A stretch of DNA of 64,000 nt from Microstegium vimineum. Its lineage: Eukaryota; Streptophyta; Magnoliopsida; Poales; Poaceae. Under the pieces are notes generated by a model. That model made no database searches. It saw only the letters and a list, made by a program, of their open reading frames with translations, and was not told the DNA's origin. The stretch is from the NCBI GenBank assembly GCA_022036555.1, contig CM039120.1, positions 28,580,991 to 28,644,990 on the forward strand, in the 5' to 3' direction. The position numbers and the translations under genes were made by a program. Below are positions 10,323 through 22,192 of the stretch, in pieces; position 1 is the stretch's first letter, and each line of letters starts with the position of its first letter.

Positions 10323-12465
10323 AGCCCCTGAGCATCTCATGATTTCTCTTCAATATACCAGGTTGCTTTGAAAGCGAGCCGAGTTCATTTCTGAAGAAAA
10401 ATCGTGAGGTGATCTTCTGTGCTTTTTGTCTTGTAGCTTTTGTGCACATTGAAAAATGTGCACTCATTGAGTGTAGCCCCCGAGCCTCTGGATACTTGGT
10501 ACAAGTATTCGGAGGATCTAGAAAAAATCTTGTAAGGTGGGTATTTCCAGCCCCCGACCCTTCTCCGAGTTCTTTTCATCGGAAAAGGGTTTGGCAGAAG
10601 GGTCTGAAAATATCCTGTTCTTGTCTTCTTTTATTCACGGGTAGGTGCTGTGACTTCACGGGTATGCCGAATCTTGCTTTCACTGTTTGTTTTGGTCAGC
10701 TTTTACTTTTACTGTTTGCTTTTGTCTTTTTCTTGCTTTTCTTTCTCGTGACTCTTGGCTTTTGGTGGTCCTTCCTTGCTATATATTCTATTGTGCTTGC
10801 ACTGGTAGCTTGATCTTTAGAGCTTGATGACCATACTGCTGAGTGAAACTGAGCAGCCCCCCGGGCTTATGCCCGCCTTCTGGTAGTCGAGTGGGTAGAA
10901 GAATTCTTGTGTATTGAGTTAGAGGTAGACTAGCTCTTCGGTTAGATTTTCTTGGGAAGTTTGGTGCAGTAGGTAGAAGAAGTCTTGTGATGTGGCTTCC
11001 ATGCCTTCTCTGTCTAACTGCCGAACTCCGGGCTATCACTGTTGCCGTTCCTGAATTGGTTGACGTGGTATGCTCTCTCTGCCTAGTTGTGCGTGTTAAT
11101 ATCGCACTCTTGCTTGAAAGGCTAGAGTTGGAGTTGCCCGATCTCCTTTGCTGGGAATGGCTTTCTATCTGGATTCCGGCACTTCTTCACGCTTGTGTCG
11201 AAATTTTAGTTTATAAGATTTCTGCCTGGGTATTGGGTCTTATTTGGAGGTGGACCTGATGTGGCCTTGGTTGTAACCTTTTTGTTGCTTGTGGTCTTTT
11301 GCTGTAGATGAGGCTTAGTCTGGTCTTGTCTGGTTATTGTAAGATTATCGACCGAGTTGTTTTTCCGAGTATGTGGAGCTGTTGCTGGTTGTATGATTGT
11401 TCTTGGAATATTCTTCCAGATATTCTATGTGGTACCCTGATGTAATATCTTTGTTGTACCTATCTTCACCTCATCAATGTAGCAGAATCCTTAGCTTTTA
11501 CTGCTTCCTTTATGTACTATTGCTGTTGTAATCTTTTCTTCCTGGACTTGGTGTATGTGCACCCGCTATTCTTCTAAAAATAGCCTTAGTATGCTTCCTT
11601 TGCCATATACCTTCTGTTCACCCTTGTAAAAGATCTTTGTTGTATCATAGATATTGTTGTTGGCGAGCTTGATGAGCCCTCGGGCCTCTTTCTTTTCTTC
11701 CTATGTTGTAATCTAGTGAATGGTGTAGTCCTTGTGATAGAAACTAGTAGATAGCTAGTTTCCTGATAGTAGAAATTTGTGGAGAGAACCGAAGCAAATG
11801 ATGTAGGCCTTGTGATGGTATTGGTGTGTACCGTCGTGGACCCTTCAGTCATTTGTTTGTGGTTCCCTCCGGGTTGTTCTGGATTCGTTGCTCTTGACGA
11901 TACTCATCTTGGACGACTTCTTGGTTCTACCACCTGCTGTCAGCAAGGATGCCTTTCTCCTCGTCTGGAGTCACGCACCTTCGAGTTGTTCCCTCCTGTA
12001 CGACAATTACCGGTTCCGGTTTTTACCTCTGATTCTAATGCTCTCAGATTATCGGGGTACTTTTGTATTTGTCGAGGCCTTGTGCTCTGATGTAACTCTG
12101 TTGTATGCTGATACCCCTTAATAAAGAACTCTTTTTGATCTGCATCTTTTACATTCTGTCGAGTTGTTTTCCTGTCATGTTGTACTCTTCATGATGCAAT
12201 TGTTTATGATACTTGACTGTGGTTGGCCTAATCTAGCCGTTATATTTCCTTTTCTGATGCGCAATCTTGGGGAGCGATGGTTTCGCTATTTTTCCATAAT
12301 TACTGCCCCTGAGTAACGGCTATTTTTGGGAACTAATCTTCTTGTTATAACCTTATATAAGCTTCTTCGTCTTGTTGTTACTGAGTCTGTCTGTAATCGG
12401 GGAATCTCTGTCCTTTGTTTTTGGTTTAACCTCCCTCCGTGATTCATCTTTAGAAATTTTTTGCA
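10323..12465. other. Element B 3' untranslated region upstream of its opposite-strand gene
   Basis: No convincing ORF on either strand. The plus strand is T-rich with scattered short open frames, resembling intron or leader DNA. It lies between the B 3' LTR and the start codon at 12466, so it is the expected promoter and leader of the plus-strand gene. A few bases decide nothing about a TATA box, and I do not call one. Confidence 0.5.
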
Positions 12466-15123
12466 ATGAAGGGTAAGGGGATTCCGATGTCTTCCATTCA
12501 GCAGGGTGATCTTGATCAGTTAGTTGCACAAGGATTTCTTCCAAGATCGGCCCTTTCTGCTTGCGAATTGCCTGGTGATCAATTGTCTCCCAATCCATCT
12601 CCTGATCAATCTCCTCTTTTTGTTTGCTATGTCAGATCTGGACTTTGTTTCCCTCCGTCTGATTTCTTAATTCAGTTTCTTAATTTCTATGGTCTCCAAC
12701 TTCACCATCTTGTTCCCAATGCTATCCTCTTCCTTTCCTGTTTCGTTCATCTTTGTGAGGCTTTCGTAGGAATTCCTCCTTGCCTCTTGTTCTTCCGTTA
12801 CTTCTTTCGAATCCATTTTACTGGTAGGTCAAAAGTTCCGCATTGTGGTTGTTGCATGATTCAGTCTAGGCAGAGTCACAAGAATGCCTTTCCTTCTTTG
12901 TCCCTATCTGATTCTGTTCATGACTGGGCTGAAAAGTGGTTCTATGTTTCTCAGCCATCCTTTCCTAAGCCTTTTGATTTGTCTTCTCTTCTGGTTTCTC
13001 TTCCTTGTTGGTCTAACAAGATTACTTCTTCTAAGAAGTGAACTCTTAAGCCTTTGATTGATCGTCTCAGTTTCTTGAAGCAATCAGATTTGATAGGCAA
13101 TGGTATTGTTGCTAGTTTCTTGCGTCGCCGAGTCCAGCCCTTGATGAAAAGGGATCATCTGGGTTTCGGATATACTGGTCTTTCTGACTCATCTTGTCTT
13201 ATCCTTATGGTTGAACTTTCCGATGACATTGTTCTTGAGATGATGAACATGGTTTTGAGTGGTGTTGTTATTCTTCCTATTGCAATTCAAGAGTATAGTG
13301 TTGTCAATCCGCCGCTTGATGTAAGCATTTGAATCCTTGATTTATTTTTATTTTGTTGTCCCTGTCTGATGTGTTTTTGTTTTGCAGGGTTTTGGTTATA
13401 ACTTTGCTCTCAATGTGCCCGCTGCTGATGATGGTGGACACCTAGATGTTGATGATGATGAAGATGATGATGATGATGATGATACTGATGCTGCTATTTC
13501 TCCGAAGCAGGGTCATTCAGATGTTGATACTAGGCTTCCCGGCCAAAAAGGAGGCGGTCTGCCCGTCATGGTTCTTTGTCAGGTAATCTTTATGCCGAGT
13601 TCTTTTGCCACTTTCTCCTGTCTTTCTGTCCTTCTGTTTCTTGACTTTGTTTTTTGTTTTGTAAATGGTCATTCGGCTCTTTCGACTGAAGATAAGTCAG
13701 TTGACCCTTTGAGTCCTTCAGGGTGAGCTCTTTTTCTATTGTTTCTCTCTATGTTCTTCCATGATATGTGCTGATACTTGTTCTTTTTTGATGCAGTCGG
13801 GCGCCTGCTAATGCCCCCTTGCTTCTGGCTCTGTTGCACCTTCTTCTTTTGCTTTACCATCTTTTGATGATGGTTTTGACTTTGCTATTCGAAGTTGTCC
13901 TTCTCACAGACTGTGGCTGAGATCAAGAAGTCTTCTAGGTATATTTTATTTCCTTTGCTTATTTCTTTAGTACTTGTTGAATTCCTTGTAAAGATTTGTG
14001 ATATTTTTTATTATAGCACTGCTTTAGGTAGTTCCTCTTCTTCTAAAGCTATTGTAGATTTGAAGTTGTCCTCTCAAGGTAAATATTTTCTGTCCTTCCT
14101 GGTTTTTATCTTTTCGTATATCTCTATGCTTACTTCTTTGTTGCAGGTGATCCGGTAGCTCCCCTTGATGTCAATTTGACTGAAATGTCTCTTGGGAAGT
14201 CTTTTGTGACTACCCCACCTGCTACAGAAGTTCTTTCTGTAGCTGATCATTGTGTTCCATTGTCTGCTCGGTCGGAACGGATTGGCAGGTTGCTTTCATC
14301 CTGGGATTCTTTTTCTTCAGAATATGGTGCGGAGCTCAAGGTACTTCTGATAATCCTTTGTTTCGTATTTTCTGTTTTTTCTTGCTATTGTTCCTTTATC
14401 TTTGTTTCTGGTTTGGCAGGCTTTCCATGAGGATCAAGATGTTCGGTTTGGTCCTCAAGAAGAGAGGTTTGCTAACCTTATTCAGGGTAGCCTTGGTAAA
14501 GCTGAGGCCGAGTTGTCTCGTGTAAAAGATGAGTTGGCCCGAGTGACAGAGATGTAGAAGTCTGCTGCTACCCGAGCTTCTGATGAAATTGTTGATCTGA
14601 AGTCTCGACTTGCTGGTATCTTATGCTCTTTTTCTTACTTGTTTTTATTTTGCCCGATTGCCTTTGTTTATTTGTTTGACATTTGTCAGATGCCGAACAT
14701 CAACGTGAAGCTTGGAAAAAAGATCGGGAAGTGATGACTGAGACTCTCCGGTCTTCTGAAAATAAGGCTGAGCATGTAAGTGAATCTGCTGATGTCACTT
14801 TAAAAAAGGCTCAAGATTTGCTAGCCGAAGCTCAGTTGATTCGGGTTGGTACTAATCGTGATCTTGTCTAGGCTTTACAATCTATTTAGACTTTGCAAGG
14901 GAATTTGAATTCTGCTCGGGCACAACTTAGGTCCCTGCTTGAAGCTGTGAAGCCTATTGTTGTTGCTGTTTGTCATACTGGAGATGATAGTGCTGGTATA
15001 GATAGTATAGTCCCAGTATTGCCCTCACGATTCCGTGAGTTTGTGAAGAATGGGTTTGAACGATGTATTGGAAATATCGTTTCCTTTGTCCGGGCTCTTG
15101 CTCCTAAAGTCCCTTTGGCTTGA
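12466..15123 (+). pseudogene. Element B opposite-strand gene, putative gypsy-type transposon protein (Transposase_28-like), spliced, disrupted
   Basis: Runs antisense to B gag-pol. Exon 1 (12466-13320) starts MKGKGIPMSSIQQGDLDQLV and has LCFPPSDFLIQFLNFYGLQLHHLVPNA in its middle, matching the conserved core of the plant 'putative gypsy type transposon' family. It is broken by a TGA at 13039-13041 but the frame reopens. The intron 13321-13387 is a clean GT-AG (GTAAGC...TTTTGCAG) on the plus strand, and exon 2 (13388-13582) stays in phase and carries a long Asp run. Later exons are less certain. The C-terminal part (14440-15120) is predicted coiled coil (DELARV, KSRLA, REAWKKDREV, LNSARAQLRSL) with further stops at about 14556, 14869 and 14887. 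Plus-strand splice sites argue for a real antisense transcript in the ancestor. Function unknown. Confidence 0.75.
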
Positions 15124-15507
15124 ATTCTTGAAGTCCCTTTTCGTGTATGCTGAGTTCTTCTGAGTATTGTGCCTTTAATTTAGGCTTTATAGATGCTTCT
15201 GAATTCTTGCTGGGTAATACTATTTGGCCTTTGTGCCTTGATGATTATATCTAAGATATTGCTATTCATAGAATGCCTCTTTGTAGGTCTTTTGCGTTTA
15301 ACGATCTCCGAGTAGTTTTGAGGTAGCTTTGTCGAGGAATTTCCGATGATGGAGTCTGATACGATAGTATTCGGCTTGCAATCTTTGTTGTGCCGCTTTT
15401 GTGTTGCTCCTCAAGCAGTTGTGTTGTGTCATTTCGTACAAGTGATTGTCTTTGAAGTCGTCGAGGTAGACTGATACTTTTTGTTGCGCCGAGTAGTTTG
15501 ATATTTG

Positions 15508-16245
15508 TCATGCCGCCTCACGAAATGGTAGACTTGTAAATATATGAACCAGACTGTGCCACTCATGGTGCAAAGCAGTCGGTTTGTCAAGTTTCCTCAT
15601 GAAATAACTGACTTTAAGAATGCTAGATAGCGTCGCTCATGGTGCAAAGCTGTTAGCTTGTCATGCCGCCTCACGAAACGGTAGACTTATATATGAACCA
15701 GAATGTGCCGCTCATGGTGCAAAGCAGTCGGTTTGTCGGGTTGCCTCACGAAACAACCGACTTAAAGATGCTAGACAGTGTCGCTCATGGTGCAAACCTG
15801 TCAGCTTGTCATGCCGCCTCACGAAACGGTAGACTTACATATATGAACCAGACTGTGCCGCTCATGGTGCAAAGCAGTCGGTTTGTCAAGTTGCCTAACG
15901 AAACAACTGACTTAAATGCCAGACAGTGCCTCTCATTGTGCAAACTGTGGTTTTTCATGCCGCCTCACGAAACGGTAGACTTATATATGAACCAGACTGT
16001 GCCGCTCATGGTGCAAAGTAGTCGATTTGTCGGGTTACCTCACGAAACAACCGACTTTGAAGATGCTAGACATTGCCGATCATGGTCCAAAGTTGTCAGC
16101 TTGTCATGACGCCTCACGAAACGGTAGACTTATATATATGAACCAGACTGTGCCGCTCATGGTGCCAAGCAGTCGGTTTGTCAAGTTGCCTCACGAAACA
16201 ACTGACTTAAATGCCAGACAGTGCCTCTCCTTGTGCAAACTGCCG
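15508..16245. repeat. About five tandem copies of a 146-153-bp repeat in element B
   Basis: Unit starts at TCATGCCGCCTCACGAA-type sequence: 15508, 15661, 15809, 15955 and 16104. Each unit contains further half-unit similarity (GCCTCACGAAAC recurs about every 75 bp with alternating flanks), so the array probably grew from a shorter ancestor. It lies between the pol stop and the end of the opposite-strand gene. Short-to-medium tandem arrays here are common in Tat-type elements and can seed satellites. Confidence 0.9.
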
Positions 16246-16276
16246 ATTTGTTCTTGATGTCTTGTATCTTATGCCT

Positions 16277-16427
16277 TTAGTTGTAGAATTTCTTGAGTTG
16301 GCTGATATGCCAAGTGTTGCTTAGTTGAAATCCATCTTCTGTCATTAGCTCATTAGTTCCGGGTTGTATTGTTGTCTTGATGATAAAAGGACCCTCCAAT
16401 GGGCTGAGTAGTTTATGTCTTCCTTCT
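16277..16427 (-). pseudogene. Element B pol C-terminus (after integrase)
   Basis: The minus-strand frame ends in WHISQLKKFYN and a TAA at 16277-16279. HKLLSPLEGPFII is the usual post-integrase 'EGPF' segment of gypsy integrases. It is separated from the integrase core at 28923-29669 by element C. No chromodomain is seen, as expected for Tat-type elements. Confidence 0.8.
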
Positions 16428-17236
16428 TGTTGACACAAAAATCGTCGGATCTGCGAACACCTCGGGCTTATACCCGAATTTCAATATCCAAGGTGTGCCA
16501 GTCGATTTGACCAGTTAATCGACAAGGACGATAACTAGAACAAGATTGAACGAGACAACATCGATACGCCCGGACGTTAAAGCTCAACTTGATCCAAAAC
16601 GCGGAACTTGCGAAGGCGACGGAGGTCGTGTAGATGCAGCCCGTCGAGACGTCGTAAGAACTCGTAGATAAGCTAGAACTAATGCGATAAAGTAGATGCT
16701 GGAAAAGTAGATAAAAGTAATAGATTTGTATTTGATTGATTGTCTCTCTTTTCACGCAAGCCCTAGGTACATATTTATACTCCGGTAGGAGGAGTTGTAC
16801 ACAGACACGATTCATACCTAAACAAAACTCCTATTTTTAAGGAAATAAATGACTCGTGCAAGAGTCGGACTCAAACTACTATAAAAATGCTGGTATAAAA
16901 TCACCAGTTTCTTTATCTACTTTCTTTACGATGACACTTTCCATCGGCATATCTCTTTCCATCTACCACCTATCCTTAATGCCATTGGCAGCATTTGCTG
17001 ACGTCAATTTCATCATCTCGCATCCATCAGCATATTCTCCCATCGGCAAACTTTCCTTGGCAATCTTTCCATCGGCAAGCAATCTTCTTCCTCTAACGCC
17101 TCTTGTCATCGGCAACCTCCTTTGTTTCAATCAGTGGTTAACCAGTAGTATTCCGATGCCGATAAGAAGCAATAACCATCTCTTTGCCGATCAGCATACT
17201 CAGTTCCTATTGACACGCCCAAAAACGGTGTCAACA
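16428..17236 (-). repeat. Element C 3' LTR
   Basis: 809 bp, same length as its partner 27912-28720. The minus-strand PPT AAATTGGGGGCATG abuts it at 17237-17250. ATCGGC-type words occur repeatedly in its right half. Confidence 0.95.
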
Positions 17237-17250
17237 CATGCCCCCAATTT
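17237..17250 (-). promoter_or_regulatory. Element C polypurine tract
   Basis: Minus-strand AAATTGGGGGCATG lies directly upstream of the 3' LTR TG, the expected position for plus-strand DNA priming. Confidence 0.75.
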
Positions 17251-17751
17251 CGGAGTATAAAATATTTCATACGCCGAAATTTTCTCTGCTATGATCTTTC
17301 TTCCAGAAATATCTTTGCCATTACCTCGATCATTGTGCACAATCATCACAATTTACCAATATCTCCCGCAACTGTAGCGCCAACGGTTATAATTCCCAGA
17401 CCGTCGTATAATTTCATTATCACACCCCTGTTCGGCTGAGAAGGAAAAATTCAAAAACACCCCTGACGCTTCGGGCTTATAAAGACCGCCGCGGTTATTT
17501 CTCCTTTTACCCTAAGCTCATACCTTCATCTCCATCTCACCGGCGTTTCTGAAGATCACTCCAACATCATCAACAACGGTTCTTTTTCCAGCAAACAACA
17601 TAACTTCTACGAGAATCTTCTCCGCTGGCAATCAACTGCAACATCCCTGCGGTAATTTCTTCTCTCCTTGCTCCACACTCTGCAATTTCATCCCTTTTCA
17701 CTATTTCACAATTTCTTTCCTCCTCCTTTCTTCACTCTCTGAATCTAGGAA

Positions 17752-20720
17752 ATGCGAGACAAAATAGTGATTCCTGTTGATCAAGCACACTTTTGTTGTT
17801 TGGGTCCGATGGGGAATGCCGATCCAACACAAATCATCAATGCGGAAACCAACCGCGTCCCTTTCAGAGCCGGATATTTTGATCTAGTGTTATGGACAGA
17901 CACCTTCCGTTCTTGGCCCAAACCTACCAAAGGATGGAAAAACTGGTACCTCAGAATGGCCAGATCACAGTAAGTCTATTGGTCAGAACGTAATATAGAT
18001 CAATGCATTAGATTGTCTCTTGCCGATATGGCCAAGAATGAAAACATGATGATTGCTGCTTCCTATTTCTGGTCTGATACAATGAACGCATTTTTATTCA
18101 GGGACGGACCAGCCACTCCCACACTTGCCGATGTGCACATGCTTACCGGCCTTGATATCTCCTCTGTCGATAGTGCCGCTCCTTTCCAGAGGAAACCCGA
18201 ACATCGGGTAACTACTCGCAACATCGGTGGTTGGACTGGATATGTTCAAGAATACCAAAAGACCGGATCGGTAGGCCAAAGGGAGCATGCCACCTTCATG
18301 AATATGTGGTTGGAAAAGTTCATCTTCTGTGGTAGGACTGTCGGACCTACCAATATGTATCTTTCTGCAGCAGAGCTTCTAGCCAACGGAGGTCTTCCTC
18401 TTGGCCGATATCTCCTCGGCTCAGTCTACCATCTCCTGCACCAGGTATCGGGAAAGTTACTGCTAGGTGAACCCATCGGTAACCTCGGGGGCCCTTGGTG
18501 GTTTATCAACATGTGGCTAAATGCCCATATGCATAAGTGTCTTCAATTCGATTTGTTTAGCCAACAATTCCTAAGAGATCTGACTGAAGAGCATGTACTT
18601 GCCGATGATGAATCGGCAACCCGTTCCCCTCTCAATTTCGGGGAAGCCATAATAGTGCTACCGGGAACCGATGCCAATGAGGGCCAACTTGATATGTTTT
18701 TCCAGACACTATACTGTGGAATCCCTGCTGCGGAACGGCTCTGGTGGCCCTATGTTGATGAGGACAACCAATTTCCACTCTCCTTCAATCTTACCTATGG
18801 AAACATACCAGAGAACGAAAGAATCACGAAGGCCACCCTTATTCCTCAGGCCATTCCGGTTAATATCTTTGGGACTGGGAAGAACACTCGTCCATCCTAT
18901 GAATTTTACTATCCATCGGCAGCAGCAAGACAGTTAGCATTTGGTCAACTGCCGATCAAATTCAGTTACGCCGATGTAATAAAACCAAGAGAAGTTATCT
19001 CTAGCGCTAAGGACTGGAACAAGATCGTCAACCTTTCCCCTCAGGCTGATACAACCAACCTTGATTTATCCTCTTGGATGCCAATATCCTTTATTACTGA
19101 GTCATACAAATCCTGGTGGCAAGAGTGGAAAAATCAACTGTTTGCTACATCATCACATTACTATCGGCATTTGATTGATGCCGATTACATTGTTCTAGAC
19201 GACACAGTAAGTTTACTTTCTATATCATTTTTTCTTCTCGTTATTTCTTTTCAAATGCATTGGTAACTGATTTTCTATTAATAGACTGATGACCCAATTC
19301 CAAGCAAAAGCAATAGTGGCAGGACCTTCAACTTACGACCGATAAGTCCCATATCGGTGATCGTCAGTAAGTCTCCTTCATTGGCTACCCTTATGTATGG
19401 AAAGGCACCCAAAGTCACCCTCAAACCCAAGTCCAAACAGACTGGGGTTGCTGCTACTCCATCGGTTGTTGCTGCTATTCTGGCTCAAGCTTTCGAGGTA
19501 ACAATCTTTATCTTACTTATGCCGATTACAAACTCTCATCGGTAATGTTCACTTAATTTTTAATTGCACAACATGCTCTCTTTTGTAGCCAACGAGTTTA
19601 TCAGCAACTGTCCTGAATGTACAAGCTTCTCCAACTCCATCTGCCGATGCCCCCCAAGTGCAAAGATCGAAGCGCCAAGGCTCCTCAAGTGCCGCTCCTC
19701 GACAAAAATGCCCAAGGCCATTAACCCCAGTCATATCACAGGTTGCATCTCCCCAAGCTCCTACCGATACACCAACACCGGAGCCATCATCGGTACCCAT
19801 CCTTGAGCAATTACAGGCTGAGATTCCTGACCAAGGGACAGCACCATCGCCATAAGGGCTAACTGCAACAACATAAACAACATCGGCATCGGCAGCATCA
19901 TCAGCGCCAACTGTTCATCCTACCGAGGCGAGTTCATCGGCAACTATTGCCGATCTTCCAGACGCAACTAGGCCAGCCACTCTGTCAAGCCCAAGGTGAG
20001 AAACTGCCCTAAAGCAGGTATACCAACTGTTCATTATAAACTTTGCACAATACAAATTCTTAACTGACAAATTTTAATCCCCTTTCTTTTCAGGCCCAAG
20101 ACTCTGCCAACAGTCTATTCTCCTTTACCATCAATATTCCAGATGATGATGAAGAGGAAGAAAGTTCTGCTCCAGCCTCAGACATTGTATCGGCAGAAGT
20201 AAAGTCTAAACTTGAAGCAATACTACTCTTACTGCAGCAAAACACATCCCAACTGGTCCAAGACTCCAACGCAGTAAGGATAGCCTTCAAAGAGATTCAG
20301 GGCCAACTCCCTGCCGATATCGAAGAAACACTCTTCCAAGCAGCGTATCTTGAGAGCCGACAACTCCAATACCAAAGAGCTTCACGCCGCATTGCCGATA
20401 GAACTGCTCAAGCAAAACTTGAAGAAGAAATACTCAAGTTTAAGCAAACTGCAGACGAAAAGCACAAGGACATCGGTCGTCTAGAAGCCTCTAGTACCAA
20501 ACTTGAACAAGAGATTGTTCGTCTATTGGCAGAGAAAGAAGAACTATTAGCCGAGTTGAAAAAAGTAGATGAATCTTTAAACTCGGTCAACCAGAAGAAA
20601 ATCCAACTCCCTGCCATTGCTAAAGCCCTGCAACAAGAAAGGGATGCCGATGCCCGTGAAGCTCTCCTCTTATGGAGGAAAATCAAACCGATCGAGGGCA
20701 CTGCCGATGACGACGCCTGA
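17752..20720 (+). pseudogene. Element C opposite-strand gene: plant mobile domain (aminotransferase-like) protein with coiled-coil tail, four exons
   Basis: Exon 1 (17752-19209, 486 codons) has a TAA at 17971-17973 and is otherwise open. It contains ASYFWSDTMNAFLFRDGPATPTLADVHMLTG, split here as ASYFWSDTMNAFLF then TPTLADVHMLTG. This is the hallmark of the plant mobile domain (PMD, 'aminotransferase-like'), as are GPWWFINMWLNAH and the YGIPAAERLWWPY-like CGIPAAERLWWPY. GT-AG introns on the plus strand separate in-phase exons 19285-19497, about 19589-20017 and 20094-20720. Exon 3 is Pro/Ser/Thr-rich with a stop at 19853-19855 and others after it. Exon 4 has an acidic stretch followed by a long coiled coil (KLEEEILKFKQ, EELLAELKKVDESL), ending GTADDDA at 20720. 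It is antisense to gag-pol. PMD proteins act in silencing and meristem maintenance in plants and have repeatedly been captured by transposons. Whether this copy acts in silencing is inference. Confidence 0.85.
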
Positions 20721-20893
20721 GAGATAGAGGAAGTCGACCAAGTTCGCCTTCGTGCAATTTCATCCATATAATCCCTGTTGTAATTTATTGCATGCGAACC
20801 TGATGATTAATCCCCTCGTAATATAACATTAATACTTTTTCTACCGATGTTTTGTACAATGACCCTATCATCGGTATTTATATCTATATCACA

Positions 20894-22165
20894 CTATGTA
20901 TCTATCCAGATACTAGGATAATATTTCTTGAAATATTTACCATTGATTGCTCTGGAAAATGCAACTCCTTCGAGGGTTTCCAAAATATAAGCGTTGCCAG
21001 GAAGAGACTGATTTATCTGAAAAGGACCTTCCCAATTAGGAAACCATTTTCCAAACTTTGGACTCTTAGTCCCAATCGGTAAAATCAACTTTCACACTAA
21101 ATCACCATCGGCAAATTCTTTTACTTTCACCTTTTTGTTATACCATCTGGCAACCCTCTTCTTATTCTCTTTGATACTAATTAGAGCCCTTAGCCGATGA
21201 CCCGCCAAATCTTCTAACTCATCCTTCATAAGGATATCATATTCATCGGCTGTCAATTGATCCTGAGAAAATAACCGCCTAGAACCAGACCTAATCTCCC
21301 ACGGTAGGACAGCATCGTGTCCATAAACTAACTGGTATGGCGATACTTTAGTTGCACCATGACATGCCATCCGATACGACCATAAAGCCTCATTGAGAAC
21401 TACATGCCACCTTCTAGGGTTTTCTTCAATCTTGCGCTTGATAAGCTTAATCACTCCTTTATTGGTTGCTTCGGCCTGACCATTAGCTTGAGCATAATAA
21501 GGAGAAGAATTAAACACTTTGAACCCCATACCGATAGCAAATTCATCAAACTCTCCCGATGTGAACATGGTCCCTTGATCAGTTGTAATAGTCTGAGGAA
21601 TCCCGAATCGGTAAACAATATGCTCTTTCACGAAATCTATCATGTTTACCGATGCCACATTCTTCAAAGGAATGGCTTCAACCCACTTCGTGAAATAATC
21701 AGTAGCAACAAGTATAAATTTATGCCCCTTGCTCGATGGTGGGTAAATTTGACCGATGAGATCAATGGACCATCCTCTAAACGGCCAAGGCTTGATTATA
21801 GGATTCATTGCCGACGCAGGTGCCCTCTGAACATTACCAAATTTCTGACAATCTTGACACCCTTTGAAGTACTCAAAACAATCCTCAAGAATTATCGGCC
21901 AATAATATCCATTTTGCCTAATCATCTACTTCATCTTGAATGCCGATTGGTGCGCTCCACATACTCCTTCATGGATTGCACCCATCAAGACCTTTGATTC
22001 TCCTTCACCAAGACATCTGAGCAAAACTCCATCAATTGTTCGATAATACAATTCATCATCAAGGAGCACATACTTGGTAGCCTGAAACCTCAAATGCCTT
22101 TCGACCTTCTTAGACGGATCCTTCAAGTAATCGGCAATCTCTTTTCTCCAGTCATCGACAACCAT
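20894..22165 (-). pseudogene. Element C integrase region
   Basis: The frame is continuous but interrupted by TAG at 21926-21928 and TGA at 21092-21094. It contains a zinc-binding-like region (HEGVCGAHQS, CQDCQKFG), then the catalytic core with WSIDLIGQI, TDQGTMFTS and YYAQANGQAEATNKG supplying the D,D,E residues. The tail GPFQINQSLPGNAYILE is the usual post-core segment. Three of the lost codons are plausibly TGG to TAG/TGA changes. Confidence 0.88.
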
Positions 22166-22192
22166 TACCGATGTTATTATTTCTTGAATCGG

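Noticed and set aside
17752..19209. PMD reading as a host gene trapped between two elements
   Set aside because: It lies entirely between the integrase end and the 3' LTR of C, whose two 809-bp LTRs and target duplication enclose it, so it travels with the element.
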